A DNA stretch of 64,000 nt. Source: Rathayibacter sp. VKM Ac-2759 (GTDB lineage Bacteria; Actinomycetota; Actinomycetes; Actinomycetales; Microbacteriaceae). Positions 14,806-22,654 of this stretch are shown here, in pieces; within the stretch, counting starts at the first letter, position 1, and every line of letters starts with the position of its first letter. The stretch spans positions 62,001 to 126,000 of the forward strand of contig NZ_CP047177.1 of assembly GCF_009834225.1 (NCBI RefSeq), written 5' to 3'. Both the position numbers and the translations under genes were made by a program. A model generated the notes under the pieces. That model made no database searches. It was not told the origin of the DNA and saw only the letters and a program-made list of their open reading frames with translations.

Positions 14806-17097
14806 ATGGTCAAGCACGAGGGGCATTCGAGCGGGCACGGTGAGCATCACGGGGCGACGCCAATGCCGGCGCAGTCCGAGCACGGCGGCCACGCGATGCC
14901 GGGAGAGCGCGGGGCGTCGCACGGTCAGGCCGTGAGTACGGCTCCGGACGGTCACGCCGGGCATCCGGTCAGGAGCGAGCACGGTGACCCTGCCGGTCAC
15001 CCGGGCCACGGCGAGCACGACGGCCACGCAGGGCACAGCGGTCACGCGGGTCACGGAGGTCACGGTGATCACGTGGGCCAGTTCCGGCGTCTGTTCTGGA
15101 TCATGTTGGTTTTCGCGGTGCCGGTGGTGGGTTTCAGCGGCATGTTCGCGATGATCCTGGGCTATCCGCTGCCGGAGGCGTCGTGGGTCGCGTGGATCTC
15201 GCCGGTGCTGGGCACGGTCATGTACGTGTGGGGCGGCCGGCCGTTCCTTGAAGGCGCGGTGTCGGAGCTGCGCTCGAAGACGCCGGGGATGATGCTGCTG
15301 ATCGCGTTGGCGATCACCGTCGCGTTCCTCGCGTCGTGGGGTGCAAGCCTGGGGCTGCTGGATCACGAGCTCGATTTCTGGTGGGAGCTCGCGCTGCTGA
15401 TCGTGATCATGCTGCTCGGGCACTGGATCGAGATGCGCTCCCTCGCACAGACCTCCTCCGCCTTGGATTCCCTCGCGGCGCTGCTGCCGGATGAGGCGGA
15501 GCGGGTGCGCGAGAGCGGCGTGGAGAAGGTGTCTCCCGCGGACCTGGTGCAGGGCGACGTCGTGATCGTGCGTCCCGGCGGCCGGGTGCCGGCCGATGGC
15601 CGAGTGCTCGAGGGCACCGCGGATATGGACGAGTCGATGATCACCGGGGAGTCCCGAGCGGTCAGCCGAGGACCGGGGTCGATGGTCGTCGCCGGCACGG
15701 TCGCCACGGACACGGCCCTGCGGGTGGAGGTGACGGCGGTCGGAGATGACACGGCTCTCGCCGGCATCCAACGCCTGGTCACCGAGGCGCAGAACTCCTC
15801 CTCGAGGGCGCAGCGCATCGCGGATGTCGCGGCCGGGTGGCTGTTCTGGTTCGCGTTGGGCGCGGGCGTGATCACCGCGATCGTGTGGTCGCTGCTGGGC
15901 AGCCCTGACGAGGCGGTGATCCGCACGATCACGGTCCTGGTGATCGCGTGCCCGCACGCGCTGGGCCTCGCGATCCCGCTGGTGGTGTCCATCGCGACCG
16001 AGCGCGCCGCGAAGGGCGGCGTGCTCGTGAAGGACCGTCTGGCGTTGGAGAGCATGCGGACGGTGACCACGGTCCTGTTCGACAAGACCGGCACCCTCAC
16101 CAAGGGCGAGCCGACGCTGACCGCCGTGCACACCGTCGAGGGTGTGGGCGAGGAGGAGCTGCTTGCGGTCGCCGCGGCGGTGGAGGCGGACAGTGAGCAC
16201 CCGCTGGCGCGGGCCATCGTGAACGCTGCACGCGACCGCGGTGTGCGGGTGTCGGCGGCGACCGGGTTCGAGGCGTCGACCGCGGTCGGTGTCACCGCGC
16301 ACGTCGAGGGGCGGGCAGTGAGTGTGGGGGGTCCGTCGATGCTCCGCGCGCACGACGCGGCGCCGCTCGAGCAGACGCGGGCGTGGGAGGCGGAAGGGAT
16401 GATCATCCTGCACGTGCTCCGCGACGGCCGGGTTATCGGGGCGTTGGGGCTGGCGGATGAGGTGCGGGAGGAGTCCCGGCAGGCGGTCGACGCGCTGCAC
16501 GCGATCGGCGTGCAGGTGGTCATGATCACCGGTGACGCCGAAGCCGTCGCCCGCACCGTCGCCGACGAGCTCGGCATCGATCGGATGTTCGCCGGCGTGA
16601 AGCCTGAGGACAAGGCCGCGAAGGTCATCGAGTTGCAGAAAGAGGGCCGTCGCGTCGCGATGGTCGGGGACGGCGTGAACGACGCTCCCGCTCTCGCGCA
16701 GGCGGACGTGGGCATCGCGATCGGCGCCGGCACGGACGTCGCGATCGCCTCCGCCGGCGTCATCCTCGCGTCCGATGATCCGCGATCGGTGTTGTCCGTG
16801 ATCGAGCTGTCCCGGGCGAGCTACCGGAAGATGAAGCAGAACCTGTGGTGGGCGGCCGGCTACAACCTCCTCTCCGTCCCCCTCGCCGCGGGAGCGCTCG
16901 CCCCGATCGGATTCGTTCTGCCCATGTCGGTGGGGGCGCTGCTGATGTCTGCATCGACGGTCGTCGTCGCGGTGAACGCGCAGCTGCTGCGCCGGCTGGA
17001 TCTCACCCCGGAGGCGAGCACCCGCGCAGCGCGCGAGCGCGGCACGGATGCTCCCCGTCACGAGGACGCGCGCAGCACCGTCCAGCTCGCGCCGTAG
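14806..17097 (+). CDS. copB: CopB-type copper-translocating P-type ATPase
   Basis: This is a P1B ATPase of 763 residues that exports copper at the expense of ATP. The first 85 residues are histidine- and glycine-rich (GHSSGHGEHHG and further repeats), typical of CopB and likely a metal-binding tail. The transmembrane metal motif is CPH (residues 382-384) rather than CPC, which defines the CopB subgroup. The phosphorylated aspartate is D426 in DKTGTLT. TGES and GDGVNDAPAL mark the actuator and nucleotide domains. A CsoR operator precedes it. Its last 40 bp overlap the convergent lipoprotein gene. Confidence 0.95.
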   Translation: MVKHEGHSSGHGEHHGATPMPAQSEHGGHAMPGERGASHGQAVSTAPDGHAGHPVRSEHGDPAGHPGHGEHDGHAGHSGHAGHGGHGDHVGQFRRLFWIMLVFAVPVVGFSGMFAMILGYPLPEASWVAWISPVLGTVMYVWGGRPFLEGAVSELRSKTPGMMLLIALAITVAFLASWGASLGLLDHELDFWWELALLIVIMLLGHWIEMRSLAQTSSALDSLAALLPDEAERVRESGVEKVSPADLVQGDVVIVRPGGRVPADGRVLEGTADMDESMITGESRAVSRGPGSMVVAGTVATDTALRVEVTAVGDDTALAGIQRLVTEAQNSSSRAQRIADVAAGWLFWFALGAGVITAIVWSLLGSPDEAVIRTITVLVIACPHALGLAIPLVVSIATERAAKGGVLVKDRLALESMRTVTTVLFDKTGTLTKGEPTLTAVHTVEGVGEEELLAVAAAVEADSEHPLARAIVNAARDRGVRVSAATGFEASTAVGVTAHVEGRAVSVGGPSMLRAHDAAPLEQTRAWEAEGMIILHVLRDGRVIGALGLADEVREESRQAVDALHAIGVQVVMITGDAEAVARTVADELGIDRMFAGVKPEDKAAKVIELQKEGRRVAMVGDGVNDAPALAQADVGIAIGAGTDVAIASAGVILASDDPRSVLSVIELSRASYRKMKQNLWWAAGYNLLSVPLAAGALAPIGFVLPMSVGALLMSASTVVVAVNAQLLRRLDLTPEASTRAARERGTDAPRHEDARSTVQLAP

Positions 17098-18044
17098 TCG
17101 CTGCTGGCGACGATGCCGCGCTCGTCGGCGGCGAGGATCCACGACTCCTCACCGCCGACGACCGCGAACGCCTCCGGGATCCCTGTCAGGGTCCCGTGGC
17201 TGTCCCAGCCGCCCTCGAGTGCTCCCGTCCAGAGCGTCCCCTCGACGTCGACCCCGACGAGGGCGCCGTCCGGTGTCCCTTCGACCAGATACAGGGCGGG
17301 AGCGCCGTCCACAACGCGGAAGCTCGCGCCCGCGTCGTCGCTGACCTGCAGTCCCGCGTCGGTGCTCGCGAGCACCCGGTCCGGGCGCTGAGGGTCCACG
17401 GTCAGATCCCGCAGCGCGAGGGCGGCGGTGTCGGTCCAGGTGGCGCCGGAGTCATCGCTGCGGCGGATGATCCCTGTCCCCGCGTCGTACCCGTAGACGC
17501 GGGTGCGGGCATCGTCGAGGCTGATGGTCGCGAGGTCGTGGAAGTCTGTTTCACCACTGAGGGACAACGACTCCCAGGTGCGAGCCGCGTCGGTGCTGCT
17601 GATCAGCCCGAGGCTGGGGCCGGCTGCGGCCGCGTCCGCGGGGTCGGGGTGCCCGGAGGCGTAGAACACTCCGTCGGACGTGATCGTGAATCCCATCGTG
17701 TCCTGCGCGCGATCAGCGATCGGCCCGTCCGCTGACGGGGCCGCTGTGGAGGCCGCCGGATACGTGTCACCGAGGATGTCGGTGTCGATCACCCAGACGC
17801 CGGAGTGCGCCGCGGCGTAGGTGAGGCCGGTGACCGGGTCCCAGCCCAGGCCGTGCACGTGCTCCAACCCTTCGGGGGCCGCTGGCCGGTCGGTGACCGC
17901 CGAAGCGGTGCAGCCGGTGAGCGCGGCGAGGGCGGCAGCCGCGGCGAGGACACCGGCCACGTGGGAGGGGTGCCTGCTCCTGCCCGCTGGTGCACCGCCG
18001 GTGAGGGGTGGGGTGTGCTCAGCCAAGGTCGACTCCGATCTCAC
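17058..18044 (-). CDS. Asp-box (BNR-like) lipoprotein, F510_1955-type
   Basis: This exported beta-propeller-like protein has 328 residues. A hydrophobic segment with lipobox LTGC near residue 44 predicts a lipoprotein. After it, HVHGLGWDP and several SSDDGATW or SDDAGASF Asp-box repeats form the propeller; this type is annotated in databases as F510_1955 family glycosyl hydrolase. Enzyme activity is not shown. I chose GTG 18044, with GAGGCG upstream; the gene overlaps the M23 peptidase by 26 bp. The 3-prime end overlaps copB. In actinobacterial copper islands this protein commonly sits next to copB. Confidence 0.75.
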   Translation of the reverse strand: MRSESTLAEHTPPLTGGAPAGRSRHPSHVAGVLAAAAALAALTGCTASAVTDRPAAPEGLEHVHGLGWDPVTGLTYAAAHSGVWVIDTDILGDTYPAASTAAPSADGPIADRAQDTMGFTITSDGVFYASGHPDPADAAAAGPSLGLISSTDAARTWESLSLSGETDFHDLATISLDDARTRVYGYDAGTGIIRRSDDSGATWTDTAALALRDLTVDPQRPDRVLASTDAGLQVSDDAGASFRVVDGAPALYLVEGTPDGALVGVDVEGTLWTGALEGGWDSHGTLTGIPEAFAVVGGEESWILAADERGIVASSDYGASWTVLRASS

Positions 18045-18981
18045 TCATGAACGCCTCGGCGTCGATGGAAGTCCCGTCGACGCGTGTCTCGAAGTGCAGG
18101 TGGCAGCCGGAGGAGGCGCCGGTGGAGCCGACGAGCGCGATGACGTCGCCGGCAGCGACCTGCTCGCCCACCTCGACCAGCAGCTCGCCGTTGTGCGCGT
18201 ACCCGGTCTGGATGCCGTCGTCGTTCTCGAGGAGGATCCAGTTGCCGTAGCTGCCCGCGTAGCCGGCTTCTTCGACCGTTCCGTTGGCCGCCGCGAGCAC
18301 GGGAGTTCCGCACGGCGCCGCCAGATCGGTGCCCTTGTGGAACGCGCTGACACCGGCGACAGGCGCGTCAGGGCGAGGACCGAACGTGCTGGAAATGCGT
18401 CCCGCGACAGGGAGAACCCACGCCCCGCTGAGAGTTCCCGCGACCGTTTCCTCCTGCGCGGCGTCCTCGATCAGTTCGGTGGCGACCACGGTGGGGACGA
18501 GCACTTCGGGTTTGGCTTCCGCTGCGAAGGCGTCCCGGGTGACGGTTTGCTGGACTGCGCCGGCGGCGACGAACGTCTGAGGCTGCGCCGCAACACCGGG
18601 CGCGGCACTCGAAAGGTTTCTGCCCGTGTCGACGGCGAACGCGGGCATGGACGAGGTCGCGGCGATCATCGCGACCAGTGTCATCGCGCACACGGCCGAG
18701 AATCGAGGCCGCGCTCCGCGCATTCCTGCGGGCGCGGGACGTGGCCGCGCCGCGGCGCGGGCGGCGCGTTGCAGCTCTCGCGCATCCGACAGAGACGGAG
18801 CAGCGTACGTGCGCCGCCGACCTGAAACGCCGGCCGGCGGCGGAGCGTCTGGACCGGCGGATGCGGTGGAGCGGTTCGCGCTTCGCCGGCTCGTGGAGTG
18901 GTTCGGGCTGAAGCCGATCACCGGGCGCCTCCCGGCCCAAGCGGAACGGTGAACGAAGTGACGTGGTGCATGAAGGAGCAT
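18019..18981 (-). CDS. Secreted M23 (LytM-like) peptidase (copy 1)
   Basis: This is a zinc metallopeptidase of the lysostaphin family that acts on cell-wall peptide bridges. The C-terminal domain has the metal ligands in FHKGTD and HLHFET. A membrane or signal segment occurs around residues 95-115 (AMTLVAMIAATSSMPAFA). The long basic N-terminus of the 320-residue form is uncertain: no ribosome site precedes ATG 18981, and ATG 18723 would give a shorter, normal secreted form. It precedes the Asp-box lipoprotein. Two other M23 proteins are on this element (40189 and 46479). Confidence 0.75.
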   Translation of the reverse strand: MLLHAPRHFVHRSAWAGRRPVIGFSPNHSTSRRSANRSTASAGPDAPPPAGVSGRRRTYAAPSLSDARELQRAARAAARPRPAPAGMRGARPRFSAVCAMTLVAMIAATSSMPAFAVDTGRNLSSAAPGVAAQPQTFVAAGAVQQTVTRDAFAAEAKPEVLVPTVVATELIEDAAQEETVAGTLSGAWVLPVAGRISSTFGPRPDAPVAGVSAFHKGTDLAAPCGTPVLAAANGTVEEAGYAGSYGNWILLENDDGIQTGYAHNGELLVEVGEQVAAGDVIALVGSTGASSGCHLHFETRVDGTSIDAEAFMSEIGVDLG

Positions 18982-19017
18982 TTCTGATCGTGCGCACGGG
19001 GGCGCGAAGAGGAGGGA

Positions 19018-19049
19018 CCCGGGGATCGCCAGGTACGGCGACCCCCGGG
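19018..19049 (-). terminator. Hairpin downstream of the DUF305 gene
   Basis: CCCGGGGATCGCC and GGCGACCCCCGGG pair with one mismatch around a six-base loop, giving a strong stem about 75 bp after the DUF305 stop. There is no poly-T tract. A second GC hairpin (GGGCGCG/CGCGCCC at 19051-19072) lies beside it. Confidence 0.5.
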
Positions 19050-19123
19050 CGGGCGCGGCGAAAAGCGCGCCCGGGCGGGCCGCAGCTACGGCTGCGCCTG
19101 CCCTGGGGAAAGGATGAGTCGGG

Positions 19124-19747
19124 TCAGCGGGTGGCGAGGAGGTCTTGCATGGTCGCGATCTCCTCCGTCTGCGTCTGCACGATCGTGTTCGCGAGCTTGA
19201 TCGCGTCGGGGTTCTGACCGTCGTTGATCTCGGTCTTCGCCATCTCCACCGCGCCCTCGTGGTGCTGCATCATCTGCTCGAGGAACAGCTTCTCGGCGTC
19301 TACGCCGGTGGCGTCCTCGAGGGCGGACATGTCTTCGTCGGACATCATCCCGTCCATGCTGTGGTCCATCCCGGACATCGAGTCATCGCCGCCCCAGGCG
19401 GTGATCCACTCCTCGAGCTGGGTGATCTCCGGGCCCTGCGCGTCCTTGATCTGGGTCGCGAGGTCGGTGACGTCGGCGCTGATGCCGTCCTTCGCGAGGA
19501 TCATGTCGGCCATTTCCACCGCCTGTTCGTGGTGGGGCTTCATCATCGTCGCGAACGTGACGTCCTGGTCGTTGAAGTCCTGCCCCGCGTCCGCAGAGGA
19601 AGACGGCGCGGCCGTCGCGGAAGAGCTGCTGCCGCTCATCCCGTTCATCCCGCTCGTTCCCGAGGAGGTATCCGAGGAGCAGGAGGCGAGAGTGATCGCG
19701 GTGGCCAGGACGAGAGTGCTCGTCAGAAGAGTGCGCGTGGTGGTCAT
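19124..19747 (-). CDS. DUF305 lipoprotein, copper-island type
   Basis: The 207-residue protein is exported and probably lipid-anchored (lipobox LASC after a short signal). It carries two DUF305 halves with MMKPHHEQAVEMADMIL and QMMQHHEGAVEMAK, a four-helix ferritin-like arrangement. Methionine- and histidine-rich stretches (MSGMDHSMDGMM) suggest metal binding. DUF305 proteins are frequent companions of copper ATPases and multicopper oxidases, although their exact reaction is unknown. The start is ATG 19747. It lies between the M23 peptidase and a small membrane protein, all on the minus strand. Confidence 0.85.
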   Translation of the reverse strand: MTTTRTLLTSTLVLATAITLASCSSDTSSGTSGMNGMSGSSSSATAAPSSSADAGQDFNDQDVTFATMMKPHHEQAVEMADMILAKDGISADVTDLATQIKDAQGPEITQLEEWITAWGGDDSMSGMDHSMDGMMSDEDMSALEDATGVDAEKLFLEQMMQHHEGAVEMAKTEINDGQNPDAIKLANTIVQTQTEEIATMQDLLATR

Positions 19748-19849
19748 GAGGGTCGTGTCCGTTCAGTCGGTGTGAAGAAGTCGCCAGGAACCGCGCGGAA
19801 AAGGGCGCGGTGGTGTGACTGCCGCAGACGCAGCAGCAGCGGAGGCGAC

Positions 19850-20314
19850 TCAGGTTCGACTGATCGAGAGGACCGTCAACGACGGCAAATAGATGTGGAA
19901 GCGTGCCCTCGGCAGCAGACGCACCAGCTGCGGACCCGCGTCCAAGACGCGCGCGTACAGGGCCGGCGTCCGCGCCAGGAGCACCAGGGCGGTGAGCAGG
20001 AACACGATCACGCAGGTGGCCGCCATCAGCGCGCAACTCATCGCGCAGCTCTCATCGCACGGGATCATCGGGACCAGCACGCCGGGCGTGGAATCACCTG
20101 CCGAGTGATGCGTCTCCGCTGGGCGTGCCACCGGCGACGCCTCGGCATGCGCGGCCGACTGGGCGTAGGCGTGGTCGCTGACCGCCGTCGTATCGGTGTG
20201 GCTGCCCATCATCGACTGCATCGCGAACACGCCCAGCAGCAGAGCCATCAGCGTGAGAACGACCATGACGGCGCGCATCACCGGCGCCGGCGTCGACGAG
20301 AGGATCCGCATCAT
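19850..20314 (-). CDS. DUF6153-like membrane protein
   Basis: The 154-residue protein has a hydrophobic N-terminal segment (AVMVVLTLMALLLGVFAM). A histidine-rich extracytoplasmic stretch contains THHSAGDS and CDESCAMSCALM. A second helix and a basic tail follow. This pattern resembles DUF6153, a small actinobacterial family found near copper genes; the assignment is from pattern memory. The start is ATG 20314, with GGAGGTGAGG upstream. The gene is divergent from csoR, and the CsoR operator at 20374-20390 lies between them, so copper control is likely. The three cysteines could bind copper. Confidence 0.65.
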   Translation of the reverse strand: MMRILSSTPAPVMRAVMVVLTLMALLLGVFAMQSMMGSHTDTTAVSDHAYAQSAAHAEASPVARPAETHHSAGDSTPGVLVPMIPCDESCAMSCALMAATCVIVFLLTALVLLARTPALYARVLDAGPQLVRLLPRARFHIYLPSLTVLSISRT

Positions 20315-20373
20315 GAGCCTCACCTCCCGCGTCGTCCATCGCTGCCGCAACGTCGCCCAGAGAACGACGAAAA

Positions 20374-20390
20374 ATACCCCCCTAGAGTAT
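20374..20390. promoter_or_regulatory. CsoR operator in the csoR divergent promoter
   Basis: ATACCCCCCTAGAGTAT has the same 17-bp layout (7-3-7) as the operator before copB, although one arm is imperfect. It lies between csoR and the divergent DUF6153-like gene, so autoregulation and control of the minus-strand cluster are expected. Confidence 0.82.
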
Positions 20391-20442
20391 GCAGAGAGCG
20401 ACCAGATCGGCTGACAGGAGCCTCCGTAACGGGAAGGACACC

Positions 20443-20757
20443 GTGACTCACGACTCGGACCGGGAGAGCACCGCCACTCACGGCTACATTTTCGACAAGG
20501 ACCAGTACCTGCGCCGACTGCGCCGCATCGAGGGGCAAGCACGCGGGCTGCAGAACATGGTCGAGGACGAGCAGTACTGCATCAAGATCCTCACCCAGAT
20601 CTCCGCCATGACCAGCGCCCTCGAATCCGTCGCCCTCGGCCTACTCGATGACCACCTCAACCACTGCGTCCTCGAAGCCGCGACGCTCGGCGGCGACGAA
20701 GCGAAGATCAAGCTCCAAGAAGCATCCGACGCCATCGCCCGACTCGTCCGCTCCTAA
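20443..20757 (+). CDS. csoR: CsoR copper-sensing repressor
   Basis: CsoR binds DNA without copper and releases it when Cu(I) binds. The 104-residue protein is all-helical. It contains RRLRRIEGQARGLQNMVED, the family signature. The Cu(I) ligands Cys-His-Cys are seen as EQYCIKIL and LLDDHLNHCV. I chose GTG 20443 because GGAAGG precedes it; the in-frame ATG at 20389 begins inside the operator and is unlikely. It probably controls its own promoter, the minus-strand copper proteins and copB. Confidence 0.93.
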   Translation: MTHDSDRESTATHGYIFDKDQYLRRLRRIEGQARGLQNMVEDEQYCIKILTQISAMTSALESVALGLLDDHLNHCVLEAATLGGDEAKIKLQEASDAIARLVRS

Positions 20758-21019
20758 GCCAACGCCAACGTGGGCAGACCAAGAGACCTTTCCCCGACAG
20801 GGGTGACACGCCGCCGTACGAGAACGCCGCCATGGAGCGCGGCAAACCACACCGTGGACGAGCCCGGGGCGGCCGGTCACCGGTGAGCGATTGCTCGCGC
20901 GGGCGGAACACGTTGCGCGGATCGCCGTTGATTGATGTGCCGCTCCTCTACTTGTGCAGAGGAGTCAAGGGGCGCCGCCCGTCCAGCCGTCGCTTCCACT
21001 TTCGTCAGATAATCGACAG

Positions 21020-21211
21020 ATGTCCCGAACGACGACGCCTCGCGCTGGGCAGCACGCGTGGTTCATCCGCTACGTCAGCACGAGCGAAGGGTGGGCGCCG
21101 GAGACGATTCGCGGACATGTGGAAGAGCGCACCGCCACGGGGTGGATCCTGCAGATCGGCGCGGAACGGCATGAGGTCGCCGAGAGCGAGTGGGCCGTCT
21201 ACTGCCCCTGA
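21020..21211 (+). CDS. Small hypothetical protein (63 aa)
   Basis: No family is recognised. It begins MSRTTTPRAGQHAWFIRYVS and continues with a mixed, probably beta-rich sequence (ATGWILQIGAERHEVAESEW), ending WAVYCP. It lies 260 bp downstream of csoR and upstream of a DUF4436 gene, without clear co-transcription. The ribosome site is weak; a GTG at 20954 would add a proline-rich N-terminus. The intervening 20758-21019 holds no clear feature. Confidence 0.45.
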   Translation: MSRTTTPRAGQHAWFIRYVSTSEGWAPETIRGHVEERTATGWILQIGAERHEVAESEWAVYCP

Positions 21212-21379
21212 GCCGGCGCCGGGCAGGAAGCTTCGCTGTCAGCTCTCCTCGGATCAGGAGGACTGACGGCGCTTCGGAGACGGAGATGACGAAAGCGGGT
21301 CCCGTCTCCTTTTCGCCTGGGGGACGTTCTCAGAGGCGTGAGCGATCGGCGCCGCCAATCGACTCGATACGCTCGGCGA

Positions 21380-22330
21380 ATGATCGACGCACGCCCTCGC
21401 CCCACGCGTCGCCGATGGCCGGTCGTCGTCGCCGTCGTTGCTGCGGCACTCCTGTATGCGACTGTCGTGCTGACTTACGCAGGCGGCATTCGGGAGTCGA
21501 GCGATGGCTGCGAGACGGTCATCGCGGGCGATGACCCCGTCACCGTGAAGCTGCAGCCGGCGGCAGTGAATGCGGCCCGTCAGAGGCTCGAGTTCCAGCT
21601 GACCCTGGTGCCTTCCGAGAGCCTGACCTCCTCCGACGGCTACACGGCCACCGAGACGATCAGCTTGGTGACCTTCCCGGTCGACGGATCGAGCGTTCTG
21701 ACGTTCCCGGCGGGTGAGGTGCTCGAGAGCTCGACGCAATCGGACTACGCCGAGGGAATCGTCGAGGAATGGCCCTTCGACAGTTACCGGGCCGACCTCA
21801 CGACCTTCGCTTTCACCGGCGAGGATGACCATCAGGATGGCCACGAGCACACCGCTCTCCCCACCCGAGTCTGCCTCGACGATGCCGTGCCGGGATGGCA
21901 GCTGCACACCGTGACGATCGAGCACCCCGCGAACACCGTGCCCACGGCTGGCGGCCTTCGACCACTGCCCTCCGTGGAGATCACGGCGACCCGCTCGGCG
22001 AGCACGGTCGCCTTCGGGATCGTGCTGCTCGGGTTGATGGCGGCCACTCCGGTGCTGGTCCTGTTCGTCGCCATCAGCGCATACACCGGCCGCCGAAAGG
22101 TGGAGGCCACCCTCACGAGCTGGATCGGCGCGATGCTCTTCGCCGTCATTCCGCTGCGGAACTTCCTGCCCGGTGCGCCACCGGTCGGTTCTTGGATCGA
22201 CTACCTCGTGGTGCTGTGGGTGATCGCGGGGCTCGTCACTGGACTTGCGATCTATATCCTCGCGTGGAATCGCTGGGGACACGGGGCCACCTCAGGGACG
22301 TCGAGTGTCTCCGGATCCGACGGTCCCTGA
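21380..22330 (+). CDS. DUF4436-family membrane protein
   Basis: The 316-residue protein begins with a basic tail and one helix (WPVVVAVVAAALLYATVVL). About 170 extracytoplasmic residues follow, then four C-terminal helices from VAFGIVLLGLMAATPVLVL on. This layout, with FPVDGSSVLTFPAG in the outer domain, fits DUF4436, a family of unknown role. The start may be ATG 21380 or the in-frame GTG 21338, which has AGAGG upstream. It stands alone on the plus strand. It may be plasmid cargo unrelated to metals. Confidence 0.65.
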   Translation: MIDARPRPTRRRWPVVVAVVAAALLYATVVLTYAGGIRESSDGCETVIAGDDPVTVKLQPAAVNAARQRLEFQLTLVPSESLTSSDGYTATETISLVTFPVDGSSVLTFPAGEVLESSTQSDYAEGIVEEWPFDSYRADLTTFAFTGEDDHQDGHEHTALPTRVCLDDAVPGWQLHTVTIEHPANTVPTAGGLRPLPSVEITATRSASTVAFGIVLLGLMAATPVLVLFVAISAYTGRRKVEATLTSWIGAMLFAVIPLRNFLPGAPPVGSWIDYLVVLWVIAGLVTGLAIYILAWNRWGHGATSGTSSVSGSDGP

Positions 22331-22654
22331 GGCGCGGTATGGGTGTGCTGCGCTGCCAGTCCCCTCACGTTGTAGCGCCCGTCGCTGTTGCCTTAACCGG
22401 CCCCCGCGACCGAGGTCCGCCTGCATGACGAGCCGGTCCTGGCGTCTCTCTACGAGCTTCCTGACAGGCCAACCTCGGGCTTCGCGCACCCGCAGATTCT
22501 CGTCGTGACAGGTGAAACGGACGATTCATCCCAGGCAAATTAGTCAGCGGTGACTGTATTGTCCTCGCATGATGATCGCCGCTTCGCGTCTCGACGGCGT
22601 AGGCGCCGGGCTCGACCTGATCGCGTGGGTCGCGGTCGGCGGTGGGGTGGTGGT
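22331..22654. other. Gap with a possible gene remnant and a short upstream ORF
   Basis: In one plus frame, 22415-22543 reads like a protein end (VRLHDEPVLASLYELPDRP) and stops at 22543, but it has no start codon; it may be a remnant. From ATG 22569 a 29-codon frame (MMIAASRLDGVG) ends in a GTGA overlap with the next gene and might act as a leader peptide. Confidence 0.35.

Noticed and set aside
20389..20442. Earlier ATG start for csoR
   Set aside because: It begins within the CsoR operator and lacks a ribosome site; GTG 20443 is better.
22415..22543. Protein-like fragment before the TgpA gene
   Set aside because: It has no start codon and no recognised family, so it is only mentioned as a possible remnant.
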